From Paramacrobiotus metropolitanus (Eukaryota > Tardigrada > Eutardigrada > Parachela > Macrobiotidae), in the NCBI RefSeq assembly GCF_019649055.1, contig NW_026570253.1:1-64000 (forward strand): 64,000 nucleotides of DNA, in the 5' to 3' direction. Shown here piece by piece: positions 23,966-38,482 of the stretch (position 1 is the stretch's first letter; each line of letters begins with the position of its first letter). The notes below the pieces were generated by a model. That model was not told the DNA's origin. It did not search any database and was given only the letters and a program-made list of their open reading frames with translations. The translations under genes and the position numbers were made by a program.

Positions 23966-26900
23966 TGTTTATTTGCATCAATATACTTTTACGGTATTAA
24001 AGCATTATCGAGTTACACAGGTTTCTTGTGTAAAAACATTCATTTTGCACGATAATCAAATGTGATTTCCGAATCGATTTTCCGGCGATTGAATCAAAAA
24101 CAGTAATCCAAATCACAGAACTCAGCCAAATAAAATAATGTGATCACGCAAAACGGATATCCAGAATAACATCATAAGCTGAACAATTAGCTTACAAAAT
24201 TCCCCCGCCCTCGTCAAACGTATAAAGTAACACACAAACTTTATGCTGATTGTCAAGTGAATGAAAACAACTTATTCCTCCGGTAAAGACGGATACGGGG
24301 ATACTTTCCATCAAAGTTGCAAAACATTATTTAGTTCCACAAATTTAAAAATGATTTCCCGACATGCAAAAACGAAGCAGGTCATTTTTGCGGTGAATAA
24401 CATGAGATAAAAAATGATTCTCAACATGCCTGGCCAATTAAAGTCTATAATCCCCAACTGCCACTTGCAAGCAGCAACTTCACACGTTGAGTACACACTC
24501 GGTCGCTGTGTGCGACACTGTTCTACTTTCAAGTGCGGCGCATGTACAGATATGAGCAGAAATATGGAAGAGATGGAAAAAAATGCTGCCGCGCCGCGAC
24601 TGCACTCTTCCCTGAATTAGTATATTGGTGCCGACGTAACTAGTTGGAATTCCTTTGACTATTTTTACAGCGAGGATCTGTATACGGTTTATACAACGCC
24701 TGTGTGAGCACCGGAAAAGCGTTTTTCGCGGATGCCGTGCCATACACCGTTATCCGGCAAAACTGGTTAGACAGAATTTGACTTTAGAAACAAAATGCCG
24801 GGCGCGCGCAACAGTTTACACGAAGACGGAAAAAAATACGGTAGAATAGAAGTACCTCGTACTCGTATACTTATATGTGCGACAACTACAAAATCTGGCC
24901 TACATATTACCAACAGAAATATGCTCGTAATAGTAACAAATTTTAGCTTTACCATTTTTATTGCAGTTTTGAACCGGCGGTAAAAATAAACCTCTTCAAA
25001 CCTCAGCCAGCCGAAAGGACTCAAGTGCATGCAATGGCGTACAAACACAGTATGCAAAACATGCATGCATTTATGCTAATGTCATTATGCCAGTAATAAT
25101 ATAGATTTAATTATTGAACTACTCGATATGATATGCATCTATGAATCTGACTAAAAGCTTAAAAAATAATGTAATACGGGAATGCACAAGCGGTAATCTT
25201 ACCTATATATATATTATAGAAGTATTAATAAACCGTATACACGCGGAATATGTCTACAGTCTACACGCAGATTTTCATAATTTGATAGCAATGTCTTTAT
25301 TCTTTTCAGATTTTGTTAGCAAGAGTTATAAAATAAAAAAAAAACAGCAAAAAGACGCTTCAAAAAAAATTTAAAAAAATATTTTTACTGTTTGTTTTTT
25401 TTTTTGTCACGTCGCAGCCCATATTTTTGTAAAACTGTAAGCATTTCAGAAGTATTACTTTTGCTTTGATCATGCGATAAAAAGTGCAATCTCTAACTGA
25501 AATTCCTTCGAAAAAGCATCAGTTTTTCTGAAGATAATTTTGGAAGTAAAAAGTGTAAAATATAAGCAAATGAGATAGCAAAGCTACTAGGTCTGGGACC
25601 CTGGGACTCTCTGGGTATGAAAAGTCAACTGTGCATGATCGGGAGAGAAATACAGTAAGTACTTCACAGCAGATTGACAAGTGCACGTGGTCGGTTAGGA
25701 AGCCAGCAGAGCGGTGTCTTTTTTCTCTTTTCTCCTCCTGTCGACATTCTCAACGCATAAATTAAGCAGCGTTGTTGTAGCTGACGGGTGAGCGTATGGC
25801 GACTTCGGTGTACAGTGTAGTGCTGCTTCCGTAATATTAAATAAACAACACCTTCTGCATGAGCCCCTGAATTGTCCGACTGCCGGCTCAGCATCTTCGG
25901 TGTATATAAATTTGTCCACGTAATCAGCTGCTGTCACGGCAGCCCAACCGGCATTTTAGCCCAACCGGTCATTCTAGATTCTAACTAGGCCGACCACAAA
26001 ACTGCTGTCGTATACTGCTTTTTTATTTATATTATGTATAAAAATACTTACAACAACATTTCCCTCACCGGTGCACAAACAGAAGACGCTGCAGCATTTT
26101 ATCTCGTAATCGCCAACCAAGCGCGAAGAAGTGATAATTATGCTATCATTTTTTATGTAACGCTCAATTAACTGGTAAGAACACGATTTAAGTTTTTTTT
26201 TGTTTCATTCAAAGTTAGAAACTTAGAAAATAGAAATGCTAATATTAATATAGATTATAGTATGTTAACTCTTTGAAAAATAAGGACAGAATTGTTTACA
26301 AATTGAATAAGTATATTAGAGAGATTCGCAGAACTGAGTCTGAATTTACTCGGCATTGCGAACACTTTTTTTCAATTTTTCTTGTTATCATATCAAACAA
26401 ACTGCTTGATTTCAAACATATTTTGGGAAATGGTACTGTTATTAGGGTACCGTTAACTGCTTTACGGCACTGTCATTTATAATGAAAAACTAGTTTCAAG
26501 TGCAAATACTAGTTAAGAAAGTAATAATTGACCATTCTGGTCCGTTGCCGGTCGCCCACACTGGTCGCTCGTAATTTGTATGCGGCAGATGAAAAAGGCG
26601 GACGTGACGGTGAAAATAAAGGCTGGCCTGCTTGAATATTCCTCCTACGGTGTGAGCGTAACAATTATTCTTCAATTATCAAACATATCGCCCCATTCAC
26701 AGCAGACAATCCGCATAACAATATAACAGACATTCGCGGAGGCTGGAAACACAAACTGGCTTTCGCAATTTTACAACCGTATGTATGTACAATTGTACAT
26801 AGGTCTGCCAGTCAAAAGATCGAAACTGTAATCACGCTTCTAGATGCAGTCTGTACACAGCAGGACAGTACATAAAAGCTGAAAATTATTCTGGTTGCCG

Positions 26901-29661
26901 TTTAATTATGTTCTCATAATTACGCATTTTGGTGGTGTAAACAATTAATTCTAACAATTCATATCTTGGTCTTCTGTTTTCAAGATGTGAAGGAGCGTAA
27001 ATAATGTTATGCAGTTGCAGTACTGTATTCTAATGGTAGAAGTACTTAGTCTTTTTTTAAAACCAAATAAAATATCGAAAATATGCAAAATATACGATTA
27101 CGTGCAAACAATCAATAGATTTCGCATTTCGGAGCAACAATCTAAAAAAATCGGCAATAATCATTTGTAAAATTTATCGAGAAACGGGTTTCAATACATA
27201 CACTTCAGCCTGTGCACATTTCCACTCACATGCCGCCATAATAATCCGTTAATGATAATTCGTCCAAAGGATAAATGATCATGTGCATCCGCCGTTAGCG
27301 ATATAAACACTCTCACTACACCGGGGACTGCCCTGGGCGACTTAATTGAATGCCCGGCGACGTCAGCATTATGCCGTTAGCCGGCTCATAGTGAATATAA
27401 TGCAACATTAGCTATTTATTAGATCGTTACGTAAGTGACGCGGAGAGGAGCAACTACCGAAGAAGAAAAAACCAAGTACGGAGTACAGCAGGAGGCGCCA
27501 GCCGACCAGCGTGCAAGGGATGTGATGCCGGGGATGTGTCGTTTAAAAAAGAGAAAGCCAAGAAATTACGGGAATGAATGACAGCGGACACGCACTCGCA
27601 AGACGCCACGATAGACTCTTCCGCTTGACCGATTCTGATTAGCTAACCATCCAACGGGAACAAGCACGGCGTTAAGCTAACTTCCAAATCGGAGGTACTG
27701 TGTTAGCCGAATAATATGTCTAAACATCCAGAAATACGAAAATTTTTAGAAATACTTTCTTCTGTTGATTGTAATTTGTACCCCATCCATTCGAAGAAAA
27801 TCTATCAAAAAACTTCACTGAAAAGAGAATCATTCAGTATAGCGATAAAGCATTTTTGCAGCTAAAAAATTATCGAGTAAGTTACGATAAACTAATTCCT
27901 CAACGGGGAGGCATAAAAGTTTGTTTCAAATATTTATTAACAACATACTTATTGCAAAAAAATTGTAATAAAAATTATAATGTAAGGACTGCAAAAATGT
28001 AAAAATTTTTGCAATCGGTTGCTATATACTTATGCATATCATTAAATGATTAACGTTTCTAGAGTGACAGAATATGTAAACCGGCGATTATGGTTCCGGC
28101 GAATCTGTCAATGCGCATAGTGTTACTTCTGTAGGGCCGATAATCTTTATTAATTTTGGGTGACAAACTAAATTCGCTGGCTGCGCAACAAAAGCTGCTT
28201 AATGCGCTAAATAGACCGACGAACGGCGGCATTGTCGTGTCCATTACGTGATTGATGCGGGTACTGTGTGATGATGCGCGACATGGACACTTGATCCGAC
28301 AATATGCGCAGAAAGGACACAGCATCCAACCCAATCAAGATGCCGGTAATTACCTATTGTTCCCTCTCAGCGGGATATTCCGGAAACAAACGTTCCGGTT
28401 TTTTATGCCCGACATTGCAGCCCTTTTCTGCGCGCTTCTCTTATCATTTAAGCGCATTTCCTTTTTACGTGGAATAAACTAATCACGCACGTTTCCTTCT
28501 AAAATTTCAAAAACATTCCCTAAAACGATACTACCGTAGCGGTAGATCCCTAAATGAAAAACTTACAAGAGAAGTAATGAAAACATCTCACCATCAGTAT
28601 TGCTAACACAATCGCACCTGTAACATTTTTAGCCCTACGCATGATTTTAATATTTTTCAAACCCAAACCGCAATAAACAAAATTAAAGATTAATCAGATT
28701 TGTTTTACAGTCTTCTTAAGTTTTTGTCGTAGCATAGCGCAAATCTATAGAAACAAAAAAACAGACAGCGAAGGAAAACGTTAATTTATACTTTCATGTA
28801 TACCTATATGGCGCCATGTACTGTACATATGTTAAATTATGCCGGGGCATAATTCGAAGAAAGCGAAGAGTCACCGAGGGAACAGCGACGTGTCTTGTAT
28901 GTTTGTGTCTATGGGCGCTAGCTGCACGTTTAACTTTACTCTTTAATGAGGATGAGTAAGACGTTTACCACTAAACTGTCACCCAGATTTATCTGTTTTT
29001 TCTCCAGTCCTTATCGTCAACAGCACTACTAAACACTCGGCAGCAGCTACTGCGCGCAGACTGGCTATCAACAACAGCCACTACTGTGTACAACGCACTC
29101 GCCCAGAAATGACTACAACCGGAAACGAATGCAAGAAAGAAATGCGTGCATATAAAAAAAATTCTTTGAATGCCCCATTTTCACAGTAACTTCAGCGGTT
29201 ATTCTAATTATAAAACGATTTATTAACAATAAAATACAAGAACACAACTGTAGAAAGAGACAGAATACTAGTTTGAATAATACAATTATGAATTATTACA
29301 CTCTACAAAAATTTCGATAAAAATTGCAAGTAAATCTGCATCGTACGAAATTTTTTTACCAACGGTTCGAATAATTGGCTGAAATCAGCAAAATAGCATC
29401 AGTGTTCTTAAAGCTTAACTGATCATGACTGGATCGGAAGCTTAACAACGCCTTTAACTGGTCAAATTAACGCGGAAGTGTCCAGTGCAGTTGTTGTACG
29501 TACTTGATCGATCGGCAGCTATTGTTAAGCGGGTGGACACCAGTGCAGTAATCGGATATCCGATTCGTACAAGATCACACGTATGCGGACACACTTTTGC
29601 ACCAAATCATAATAATTGTAATCACCATTACAACAGTTTGCACTTAAACATTTAAACGTAC
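23966..29661. other. long gene-poor stretch
   Basis: About 5.7 kb, AT-rich with poly-A and poly-T runs (for example 25330-25410). It is bounded by the 5' end of the PP2A gene and by the donor of the disordered-protein exon, so it probably contains that gene's first large intron and possibly small downstream exons I could not identify. A Cys-containing frame at 28059-28334 (-) has no recognisable domain. Confidence 0.35.
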
Positions 29662-30349
29662 CTCGGTTCAAGGCGGGATTAAAGAAGGGATCATCATCAA
29701 AACTATGGTCAAAGGCGAAAGGATGACGGTAATCCTCAAACAATGCAGTCTGACCACTACTGCTATTCAGCGGCTGATCAAACTGACGGAAAACGTTATC
29801 AAAGTGGTTAAAATCCAACAAATCCGACCGGAATCCCCGCGAAAACACCGAACGAAATGGCATGGACAGCCGCATCGACAACGGCACGGCACCAGCCGTC
29901 GTCAAAGCATTGTCGGCCGCGCTGTTCACCTGTGAGGGTGAGTTGAACGTGGCTGGAGGCGATGGCATATTATTACGATTATGATAGTGACTACTACGCT
30001 GCGGATAGTGGTATGCGAATGATGGAGACTGATCGTATTCGTAGTGACGACTGCTACCGCTGCTGCCGTGCGGACTGAAATGCACGTGAAGGTTAAAGGC
30101 GGTGGCGCCCTCTGGCGAGCCGGCTGTGTCAGCGGAGGCGCGACTTATCGGCTCATTGAATGGTCGCCCGCTGGCGGTGGACCAAGAGATTGGATCACTG
30201 AACTGTCGGCCGAGGGCGGGGGACTGCGCCAGTGGTTCACTGAACTGCGGGCCGGGGCGGGCGAAGGAATCACTATACTGGCGCCCGATGGCGGTGGGCC
30301 GCGGCGACGGATAGTTGGCAGCCGGTGAGTGTGAGCGCCGCTGCGCCAT
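29662..30349 (-). CDS. N-terminal exon of an unrecognised disordered protein
   Basis: 229 codons from ATG at 30347-30349 to a CGAG|GTACGT donor. An in-frame TGA lies upstream, and a possible 5' UTR acceptor (ATTTTTAG) at about 30390 supports this start. The protein begins MAQRRSHSPAANYPSP and has degenerate repeats of the type GRQYSD, GRQFSDP and GRPFNEP. A Ser/His/Tyr-rich stretch follows, then an Asp/Phe-rich tail (FDDDPFFNP). No membrane helix, zinc finger or enzyme motif is visible. Downstream exons were not found, so the C-terminus is unknown. Codon composition is more GC-rich than the flanks, as in the other genes here. Real coding sequence is likely; function unknown. Confidence 0.6.
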
Positions 30350-33287
30350 GCATATCAGCCAGCGTCTTCACGTCGCCGCAAGAAGAGGCTAAAAATACAT
30401 TTCAACCAAGAATGTGAAACATTTTTTTGTATTTTTGGTGTGTGCTGGCGTCGGCTTATTTGCGTCAGAAGGAGACCGCTTGGCAGCTGCTAATGCTGCT
30501 TTCAACTGAAATCATGCGGCAAATGCGCCGGCTACAGTAACTAACACTTACGAAAGAAACAATTAACACAATAATTATCGTTGTTAATTCATAAAAAACG
30601 CAAACACTGAAAAATATTTTAAAACACTCCTAATAATAATCGAACATTAAGAAGTTAGATTTTCTAGTGACGCTGAAGGTTATGCATTTTTCCCGCTTGA
30701 TGCCACGCCATGCTAGTAATCACATGTGCTGATATGCTGAGCCGATTACGAACTATTCGGCACGGCGCGAAATTGCCAGAATCAGCAATTGCAATATGAG
30801 TCACTGATGCGCGCTTCTGCTGAAATGGTTTAATTTCCGCCGGATTGCGTAAATCTTTAATTATCGTCCACAGTTAATGGAGCGTCAATTTATTACCGTT
30901 TATATTTAGACTGCCCATCTGCAGATATTAAGAAACCCTCATACAGGCGATTAGAAAAAGATCCTAAGCCTGACCCAACAAATGTGCATACATACCTATA
31001 TATAAGTTACGCTATATAATAGTAACAGTAGTAAAACCATAGAAATTTTTCGTTCCAAAAAGGGGTCCACGTTGCAAGGAACAATTTTGTGCACCGCGAC
31101 TGAGCCGGAAACGAATGTACATGCATGCTCTGAGAAAAGCTGGATCAATACAACAATCAATGAGTTAAGAATTTCCTGAAAATTGTTATATAATAGAAAA
31201 CTGTAAGACTGTTTCTCCATGCAAGATAAAACGATCGAAGGTTTTGCTTTAGACATTAGGTTTTATTGTTTAGTCATCGTGCTCAAGAAACGGACTTTTA
31301 CGAAAATTCGAATAATCTCGAAAGGATTCTACAAAAACATTCTAAAAAGTGCGGCTGATATGAATTTCGGCATATCGTCGTGGAAGAGCAAATTGCCGCG
31401 TCAGTGGCGATTCATGTTATATTTGCCGTCACGGTCATAATACAAATGACTCGACCCAGATATGCCAACTGTGGGCATGTAATCAGCATCGTAATTAGCA
31501 CCGGACACCCCGTCCATCTTCGCGCGTCGACTGCGACATTTTCACCATTCTTCCTGCATTTCCCGCCTCCAAAGGATGCCACAAGTGAAACGCATCAGTT
31601 ATGGTGTTTTATCGTATTTTTTTGTCAGTCGGCTCATTAGCCGGTTAATCCGTATAAACAACCTCCAATCGGATTAATACTAGCTGCACTCACCCGCCGC
31701 GGCTGTACGCAAATATCCGCTCTATCCGCTCACCGGTCTGTGATCACGCACTGATCTACGGCTCAGGTGATAATCCACTTTGGCCAACCGAGCCGCACAC
31801 ACATTCACGCATTACCCTGACAACACAAATGCACACACGCGCTCAAACGCGAAATGCCGAAGCACTTAACAGCGTCGTAATAACCGTTAGAATTCCGGTT
31901 TTTATCGGGGATTTTACGATGCGGACGGGCATAAGAAACTTGAGCGATAAGCTATGAGAGCGATGCGTGCCGCCTTTTCGGCTAGTTTGAGGAAGAAAAT
32001 CTTTTGCCAGTTGGGTAGCTGCGTGCAACAGCGACACTTTCAACGTGGAAACGGTACACTGCTGTCTCTTTTGGTTTTGGCAGCTTCCGTTGGCGCTTCT
32101 GTGGTGAGCGCGTGTGCCGGTGCAGATGGCAGGAAAAACAAGACGATCATCCGATCCGCTGTGAAATCTGTGTGTGTGCGTACTGTGCGAGCGAGAGAGA
32201 CAGTGAGAGCCAGCAAACCGGCCCAGAAGCGGAAAAACAGATCGGAACGCGATGCGCTGCGGAAGACGATCGAGATCGAGAGAACAGCACCGGCATTGTC
32301 GACGACGCCATGGCTGCCGTATCGCGCACTTTCTGCACTGTTTTATTATTAGCTTCAGTCAAAATTTTCAATTAATATGCACAAGAAACCGGCCTTTTGA
32401 TATGCGGAGAAGTGTGTTTAGTTTTCGTTTATTTCACGCAATGTTCAGATAAGGTCACGTTGTTCGGTTGCTGGAAACGGCAGCCAGTAAGTAAAGTAGC
32501 CATTATTACAGTACTTTCTTAGTTTCTGTTTTAGTGAATATTAATCAGCGCCTTACCTTTTTGTCCTAGTGTCAATATTATTGAAATCAACTATTTATCA
32601 ATATTTATTATCAATATATATTTCGCAGATGATAATTAAGAAAAAACGACAAGAAGTGAATTATGATTTATTTCTTTCACGGTATTATGGGTCAATAATA
32701 TCATAATGACTGCCTTTAATTTATCTCCTACATGCACCTTCCTCGAAATGGGTGACCATGGCCATCGTGGAAACCGGTCAAGTACGCACAATTATTCCTA
32801 CTGTAGGTAGGTTGCCCGTTTTCCGGAACATGTGTGTGCACGTGTATTCCTGTCTTCTGATAATCCTTGAAGTGGAACATCGTTTCCTTGTATGTGGCTT
32901 TTCTCTTTAAACACGTACAGGACACCCTGAACGCGATATTCGCTACTGTCTGAACGAATGCAATGTACGGTACGAGTAATTGGTAATGCAAAATACGCTG
33001 AACAGCCTGAACTGGAATTCGATATAATACTGATTAAAAATTTTTTCGGATCTGCAGTGCTAAATTCTGTTTAGATAACAAATTGTCACTAATTACGTCC
33101 TACGAATCGTAGGATCGTAAACTACAATCACCAGGATTTTTGTTGTTGCGTTCAGGGAAGAAACCAGCAAGGCATTAATAAATCAAACAGCCAAACATGT
33201 CTTTTTAGGCAATGAAAGCAATTGAGCTGCCACAAACAATCACACAGAAAACCATAAAAATTAATACAAAATTCGCAATCACCATTT
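30350..33287. other. upstream region with a GC-rich patch
   Basis: No gene assigned. A GC-rich, GAGA-containing patch at about 31930-32340 lies upstream of the disordered-protein gene and may be its promoter or a noncoding first exon. The open frame at 31954-32352 (+) within it has no family resemblance. Confidence 0.35.
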
Positions 33288-36200
33288 TCACCGGAACAAT
33301 CCGCTCGCCAATCCTACCATCCCAACGGCAACCGCACCGGCCACCCTAGCCGCTCCATTCTCAATCCGTTCAGCTATCGTGGCCGGTCGAATTCGTCCCG
33401 AACCCAGCGGGAGCTTCAGAGTTTGTTCACCCAGGTTAAACGCCTCCCCGGAATCCAGTATCAGGACCAAGGGGACCGTCGGCTCTTGAGCGACCACACG
33501 GAAGGTCATCATGCCGTCCGCGCCCAGACAGGCAATGTCTAGACTGGAGCCAAGGTATTTGTAACCGCTGAAAGTCCAGTTGCGGGCACCAGGAAGGGGC
33601 CGTGGGTGGACGAGAAGCTCGTCGGCGCGCAGCCGGATACCACCATATCCATTGATTACAGCCTGTATAAAGCAAACATTTGGGCACAAGCTTCAAACTG
33701 TGTGATTTACGCCCCTGCTTACTGAAATCAGTTTTCTCGCCGCTACAATGAACTTTTCCCCGATTCGTACAGCCGTGCTCATTTCTATGCCAACCATATA
33801 AACAACAAAAACTGAAAAAGCCAATGCTTCAATGATATCAAAAAAAGGTATTACTTATCTGAACAACTCTACTACGGACGACCTCCTAGTCCTAGAGTAA
33901 ATATTTAGGCCAACTACGCACTGTCAGAAAGACAAACGTAATCGAACGCCACCGCTGTACAACAACCACCCGGGTCACGCACATTATGCAGTGCAAAATC
34001 ATGTCATCTACCGTAGATAACAAAAAAATTTTTCGAAATAATCCAAAAAGCTAACTTGTAAAAATCCACCCATTCCCGTGAGGAAATTCAGTGCGCCCTG
34101 GCCACCGGGATTCTCCGACCAAACCTGCCGCAGGCAATCTCATCAAACCACTCACTTCACTTCAGATAAATACAAAAACAAAAACTTACACCAAACGGCG
34201 AGACGATATTCTCGTAATTTTTTACAAACAACAAATCGGCCTCTTCGTGGCGCTCCAGCTCCAGATAGCCGACGGAGAACATGCCCCAAGTCATGGCCGG
34301 ACCTTCCACATCCGTAATCTACATAAACTAGGCGACTCCTTATGAAGAAGCAACACTATAGAAGCCCGCCCTACGTTCAGATAGATGTCCAGATCATTGG
34401 CACGGATACTGCGATTCATCGGCATATCCAGCGGATACCCCAGAAGAATGACGTCCGCTAAACATTACAAACAAACGGATTAATTTACACATAAATGCAA
34501 TTGTCATAAGAGTAATTATAAAACAAAAAAAATATGAACAGGTTATGTGGTAAAACAAAAGTATAAGTACCTTGTTTGACAAGTGCCGGCTTCTGATGAT
34601 CTGTGGAATGTCGCTTCCCTGTAACAGAAGACGGCACGGTAACGCTTATGTTAAGGGATTTGGCCCGGTACATAGCGCTAAAATCGTGTACATTGACGGG
34701 AATTAATATTAAAATTAATACTAAGATTAAGATTAAAAATCTCTTACTAATCACTGTTCCATATTACGTAACATGACCGTCATCGAATTCTGGGTATTTG
34801 TGTTATTTAAAATAATGCAGAACGGTGTTGATAAAATGCAAAGCTGCGTAGCAAAATTTGTCCTCAGGTACTCCAATTTAACACACTACAAGCGCTTTGT
34901 TCTGTGCGTATCATCACCGCACAGACATACAAAAGCGCTATACATACACGCCAAATATACTAAACTACTCTGATTACCTGGAATGAATCCCTCAAATTCC
35001 GGATGGAAAACCCGTCCATCAAGGGTGTTTTCTAATATGATCAATTTGTTAGCAGTGTCCATCCATTTGGAGCAGTCTGGGTGGACAGTTCCGGTGAAAG
35101 TCGAGATGTATGCCGGTAAACTGAGCAGATCACCCGCAATTATTGCAACATCAAAATTATTAAACCGAGAAATGTTGTTGTACTTTAATGCAAGCTTGGC
35201 GATGTAATTCGTGTAGGCGGAATCATTGACGGGGAAGTGATATTCATCCGGCCCCATCACCACTGCAAAAACCAAAGGCATTCATACGTTTACTAACATC
35301 TGCTAAAAAATGCGACTAAGAGAATTCCGAAAAACGAATCAAATAGTAACATAAATAATTACTTTTTTTTCCACACTGCGGAGAACATCAACCGAATTGC
35401 GCGTATTTCGTCTTCTGCTAATACAACTCCGCAGTCATACGCTGTACGGTAGAATGATAAACCACGAAACCAGCAATCGGTTTTACTAATACAGATATAC
35501 AAATCTGCCAAATCTGTATGTGCATTTTCGCGTTTTTTCATTTTATTAAACGTCGTAATAAACAACAAGGAGTACTATTCGCAAAAATTAATAGAAGGTG
35601 ATAAGGTCGATAAAATTAAAAAGCTGAGTTTGTCTGTTATGATACTATTGAAAATGGAGAAAGCAGCAAGTGCAAGCCGAAAACACGCTTCGAAAAACAT
35701 CGATCTCAAAACCGAAACTACAAAAGTAAGCGGGTACTTACTCTCGATATGACAATTCCCGTCTGTGCAGTTGGTGCGCGTAAACCAAAACTTAGCCATT
35801 TCAACGGCCATTTCTTCCAGATTTAATTCCTGAATTAGCTCCAGCTTGTCGTGGCTAGCGTAAAGAAGCTGTCGGAGCGACAAAGCAATGTCGCCCGTAA
35901 CGTGCACTTCATATTCACCGGATTCTCGCCACGGACTGGTCTCTTTTCCTGTAATGCAATATAAAATTACTGGCATATCCTGCATGATTACGCGATTACT
36001 CCTGTTATCTAAAACCACTTCATGCATAAGCGTAAACCACTTCATGCAAAAGCGATCTGCAGAACGTAAAATAACGATAAAAACTGAAAGGCATAGCTTG
36101 GATAAATATACCAGAAAATGCAGATTCCCACGGATACTTGGCTCCCTGATATCCGTTCAAGATAGCGTTTTGTTTCGCCGGTTGCAGCATGTTAGCCCGG

Positions 36201-37926
36201 GCTTTAAGGAACAATTTGGCTTGAGCAGGATGAAAACCGAGAAATGGCGGATACTAACGGTAAGCAGATAAAACGAAATTGTCCACGTGATCGTACAGAA
36301 ACAAAGGACCAATTTTAAAAACTACTCACCATCCACGTATCGGCATCCCAGAAAACATGACCAGAATAATCCTTGTTAATGGCTCCGCGCGCTAAGCCAC
36401 CTAAATTCTTAACCAATCACTACAGCACCGAACTACGGAGTCATTAAGAAGAACAAAACGCTAAAACCTGTGATAACGTAACGTGAGTCATCATAGCAAT
36501 TCCAACGGGATTAATTAAAATGCCATTGGCTTGGATGAAATGTTCAACAGAATGGAGATGCAAAAAAGGAGCGCAAATCGACAGCATATTCATTCAAAAG
36601 CAGCTTCTGTGAGAAATTAATGTATTTCAAAAGACATGTACAAGAAAATGTTATTAAAACTGTTAAGGTAAAAAACTCTATGATTAAAACAAATACCTGG
36701 GCTCAGTCCAATGAACTTGTTAATCGGATCCTCCTTATTCGGCAACGACGAAAACAGATAATAAAAAGCACCATAGAGAGCTTGGGCCAGCTGGAAATTC
36801 TCCTCGGGATCAACGTCAATGCGTCCTTCGTCCCAGAACGATCGCCACTGATCAATGTGAGACTCGTACAGCTCGCCGGCACTAAGTGCTAACGCCGATT
36901 TTAGCGCCTGAATAAAAAAACGTTTTCACAAATTCAATTTGCAATCAAATAAAATTTTTTATTTTCAGAACTGCAGTAAAGCAATAAAATCTTTAACTGA
37001 TTAGATGGCATACGTTCAGTGCATCGTCGTGTTTCGTACTGGTGGACACAATCTGCAACAGTTGGAGGCTTTTCCCGGATGGGACAGTGAAATTCGTCAC
37101 ATCGCCGTTCCAGGCAACAGTCAGGTGAGAGAACGGCGTGTCTTCTGTTTCCGGTTTAAGATTGGTCCCGTCCGTAAATCTAATCCTGCAACGAAACCCA
37201 TCCAACCATTTGCGCAAGGTAAAGGAAATTCCATTTCCCGCACTACCGATTCCGAGACAGAATAAATGCAATTTCCCATAACTGTCGAAGCAAGCTTGCC
37301 TTACACTGTTCCTCCGCTGTGGATCGTTTTGGTAGCCTCAAACCACAAATCCTCACTCAACAGCTGATCTTGATTCGGTACGCCCAAATACAACACCTCC
37401 ACATCTCCAGAGGAAGTCTTCGGTCGGGATATGTGCACTTCGGAGACCAGCAGGCGATCGTAGCGGCGGTGTGCATAAAGTCGACGCTTGATCGTCAACT
37501 TGGGATTGCGGTAGACTTTCGTTTCATAAAATATTCCTACAAATAAAAAATTATGATCTGGTTATGATTTACTTACTTTAACCGGGTTAAGAATAACCAA
37601 ATAAAATTAGGCACGTGCGCAAAACGCAAAACATCTAACTTAATAGCGTCTTCAGTAAGAAATTCTGATACATTACACTGTTAATTCAGTGATTTTTCAC
37701 CTTTTTCGACATCTAAAACGTATTCTTCTTGCACCAAATCTGATGTGGCATGGCTTGTAGTTAGCTGGAAACCGACGAGGGAAGGAATTCGCGCCCGGCT
37801 GCTGGCGGTAAAGTTGCCATTGTACAATCCGTTCATATGGACCCAAGGGCTACGCACCACCGTAGCAATGTGCCCGTTTCCCATATCCGGCATGTATTTC
37901 GCTTCCGGTAACCTATAAACGAACAT
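33288..37926 (-). CDS. PGGHG: GH65 glucosidase, PGGHG/ATHL1-like, copy 1 (catalytic motifs intact)
   Basis: Protein-glucosylgalactosylhydroxylysine glucosidase family: releases glucose from the disaccharide on collagen hydroxylysine. Exons: 37701-37912 (or from ATG 37926), 37305-37536, 37014-37185, 36697-36907, 36330-36400, 36112-36253, 35742-35948, 34978-35262, 34571-34618, 34375-34457, 34190-34318, 34056-34124, 33288-33662; every junction keeps phase. Starting at 37926 gives 749 residues, close to the 737 I recall for the human enzyme. Both paralogs have an intron at 37912/37913, so a first exon with a signal peptide may exist further right, unfound. Motifs: GNGHIATVV, HVFWDADTWM, GAKYPWES, GPDEYH (35237-35254), VKQADVILLGYPLDM, GPAMTWGMF, VWSENPGG and NFLTGMGGFLQ. 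These keep the three carboxylates reported for the human enzyme. The C-terminus ends in a hydrophobic stretch (VAGAVAVGMVGLASGLF), which may be a GPI or membrane anchor signal. Confidence 0.92.
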
Positions 37927-38482
37927 GTTCGATTAAATGAAATACTCTGGACTGAGCAGGTCCAAATCTAGACAACACCGATTTGTGTCGGTATAGCAAA
38001 CGGTGATTTTGAAACTGCATTACTGATTAATAATCATATTTATGGCATAATTATGTCCTGCAGTTATTTCTTTGTTGTGCAAAACATCGTGATACCATTT
38101 CTAAATGCCCCCAATTTCAGCTCAGATTAACAGCAGATTCGTTTATTCATAATTTAGGCTTCGTTGCGTTCCTATTTTTATATTAAATTTTCTACATTTT
38201 GTAATGCCAGTAAATACATAATTATTAATCACATATTATGCCATAAAAGGAAGAAAATTTTAATATTTACAGTATATCTAGTGTGAGCAAATCTATCTTT
38301 TCTGTCAACAATTTCCTCAACGTTAGCCGGTATCTTTTGCTGCAAAAAAATCATAACGCTTGTCAAAAATCTGTTTAGACATACTTTGGTGTACCCTTTG
38401 CAACTGACGAAAAAAAACCTTTTTTAAAAAAAAACTGCCATGTGGAGCGTATTTTCACTTTGTTGACTGCTTGATTGTTCCC

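Noticed and set aside
31954-32352. 132-codon plus-strand ORF in a GC-rich patch
   Set aside because: Basic, low-complexity translation overlapped by other open frames on both strands; GC-rich DNA alone explains the lack of stops. More likely promoter or noncoding exon.
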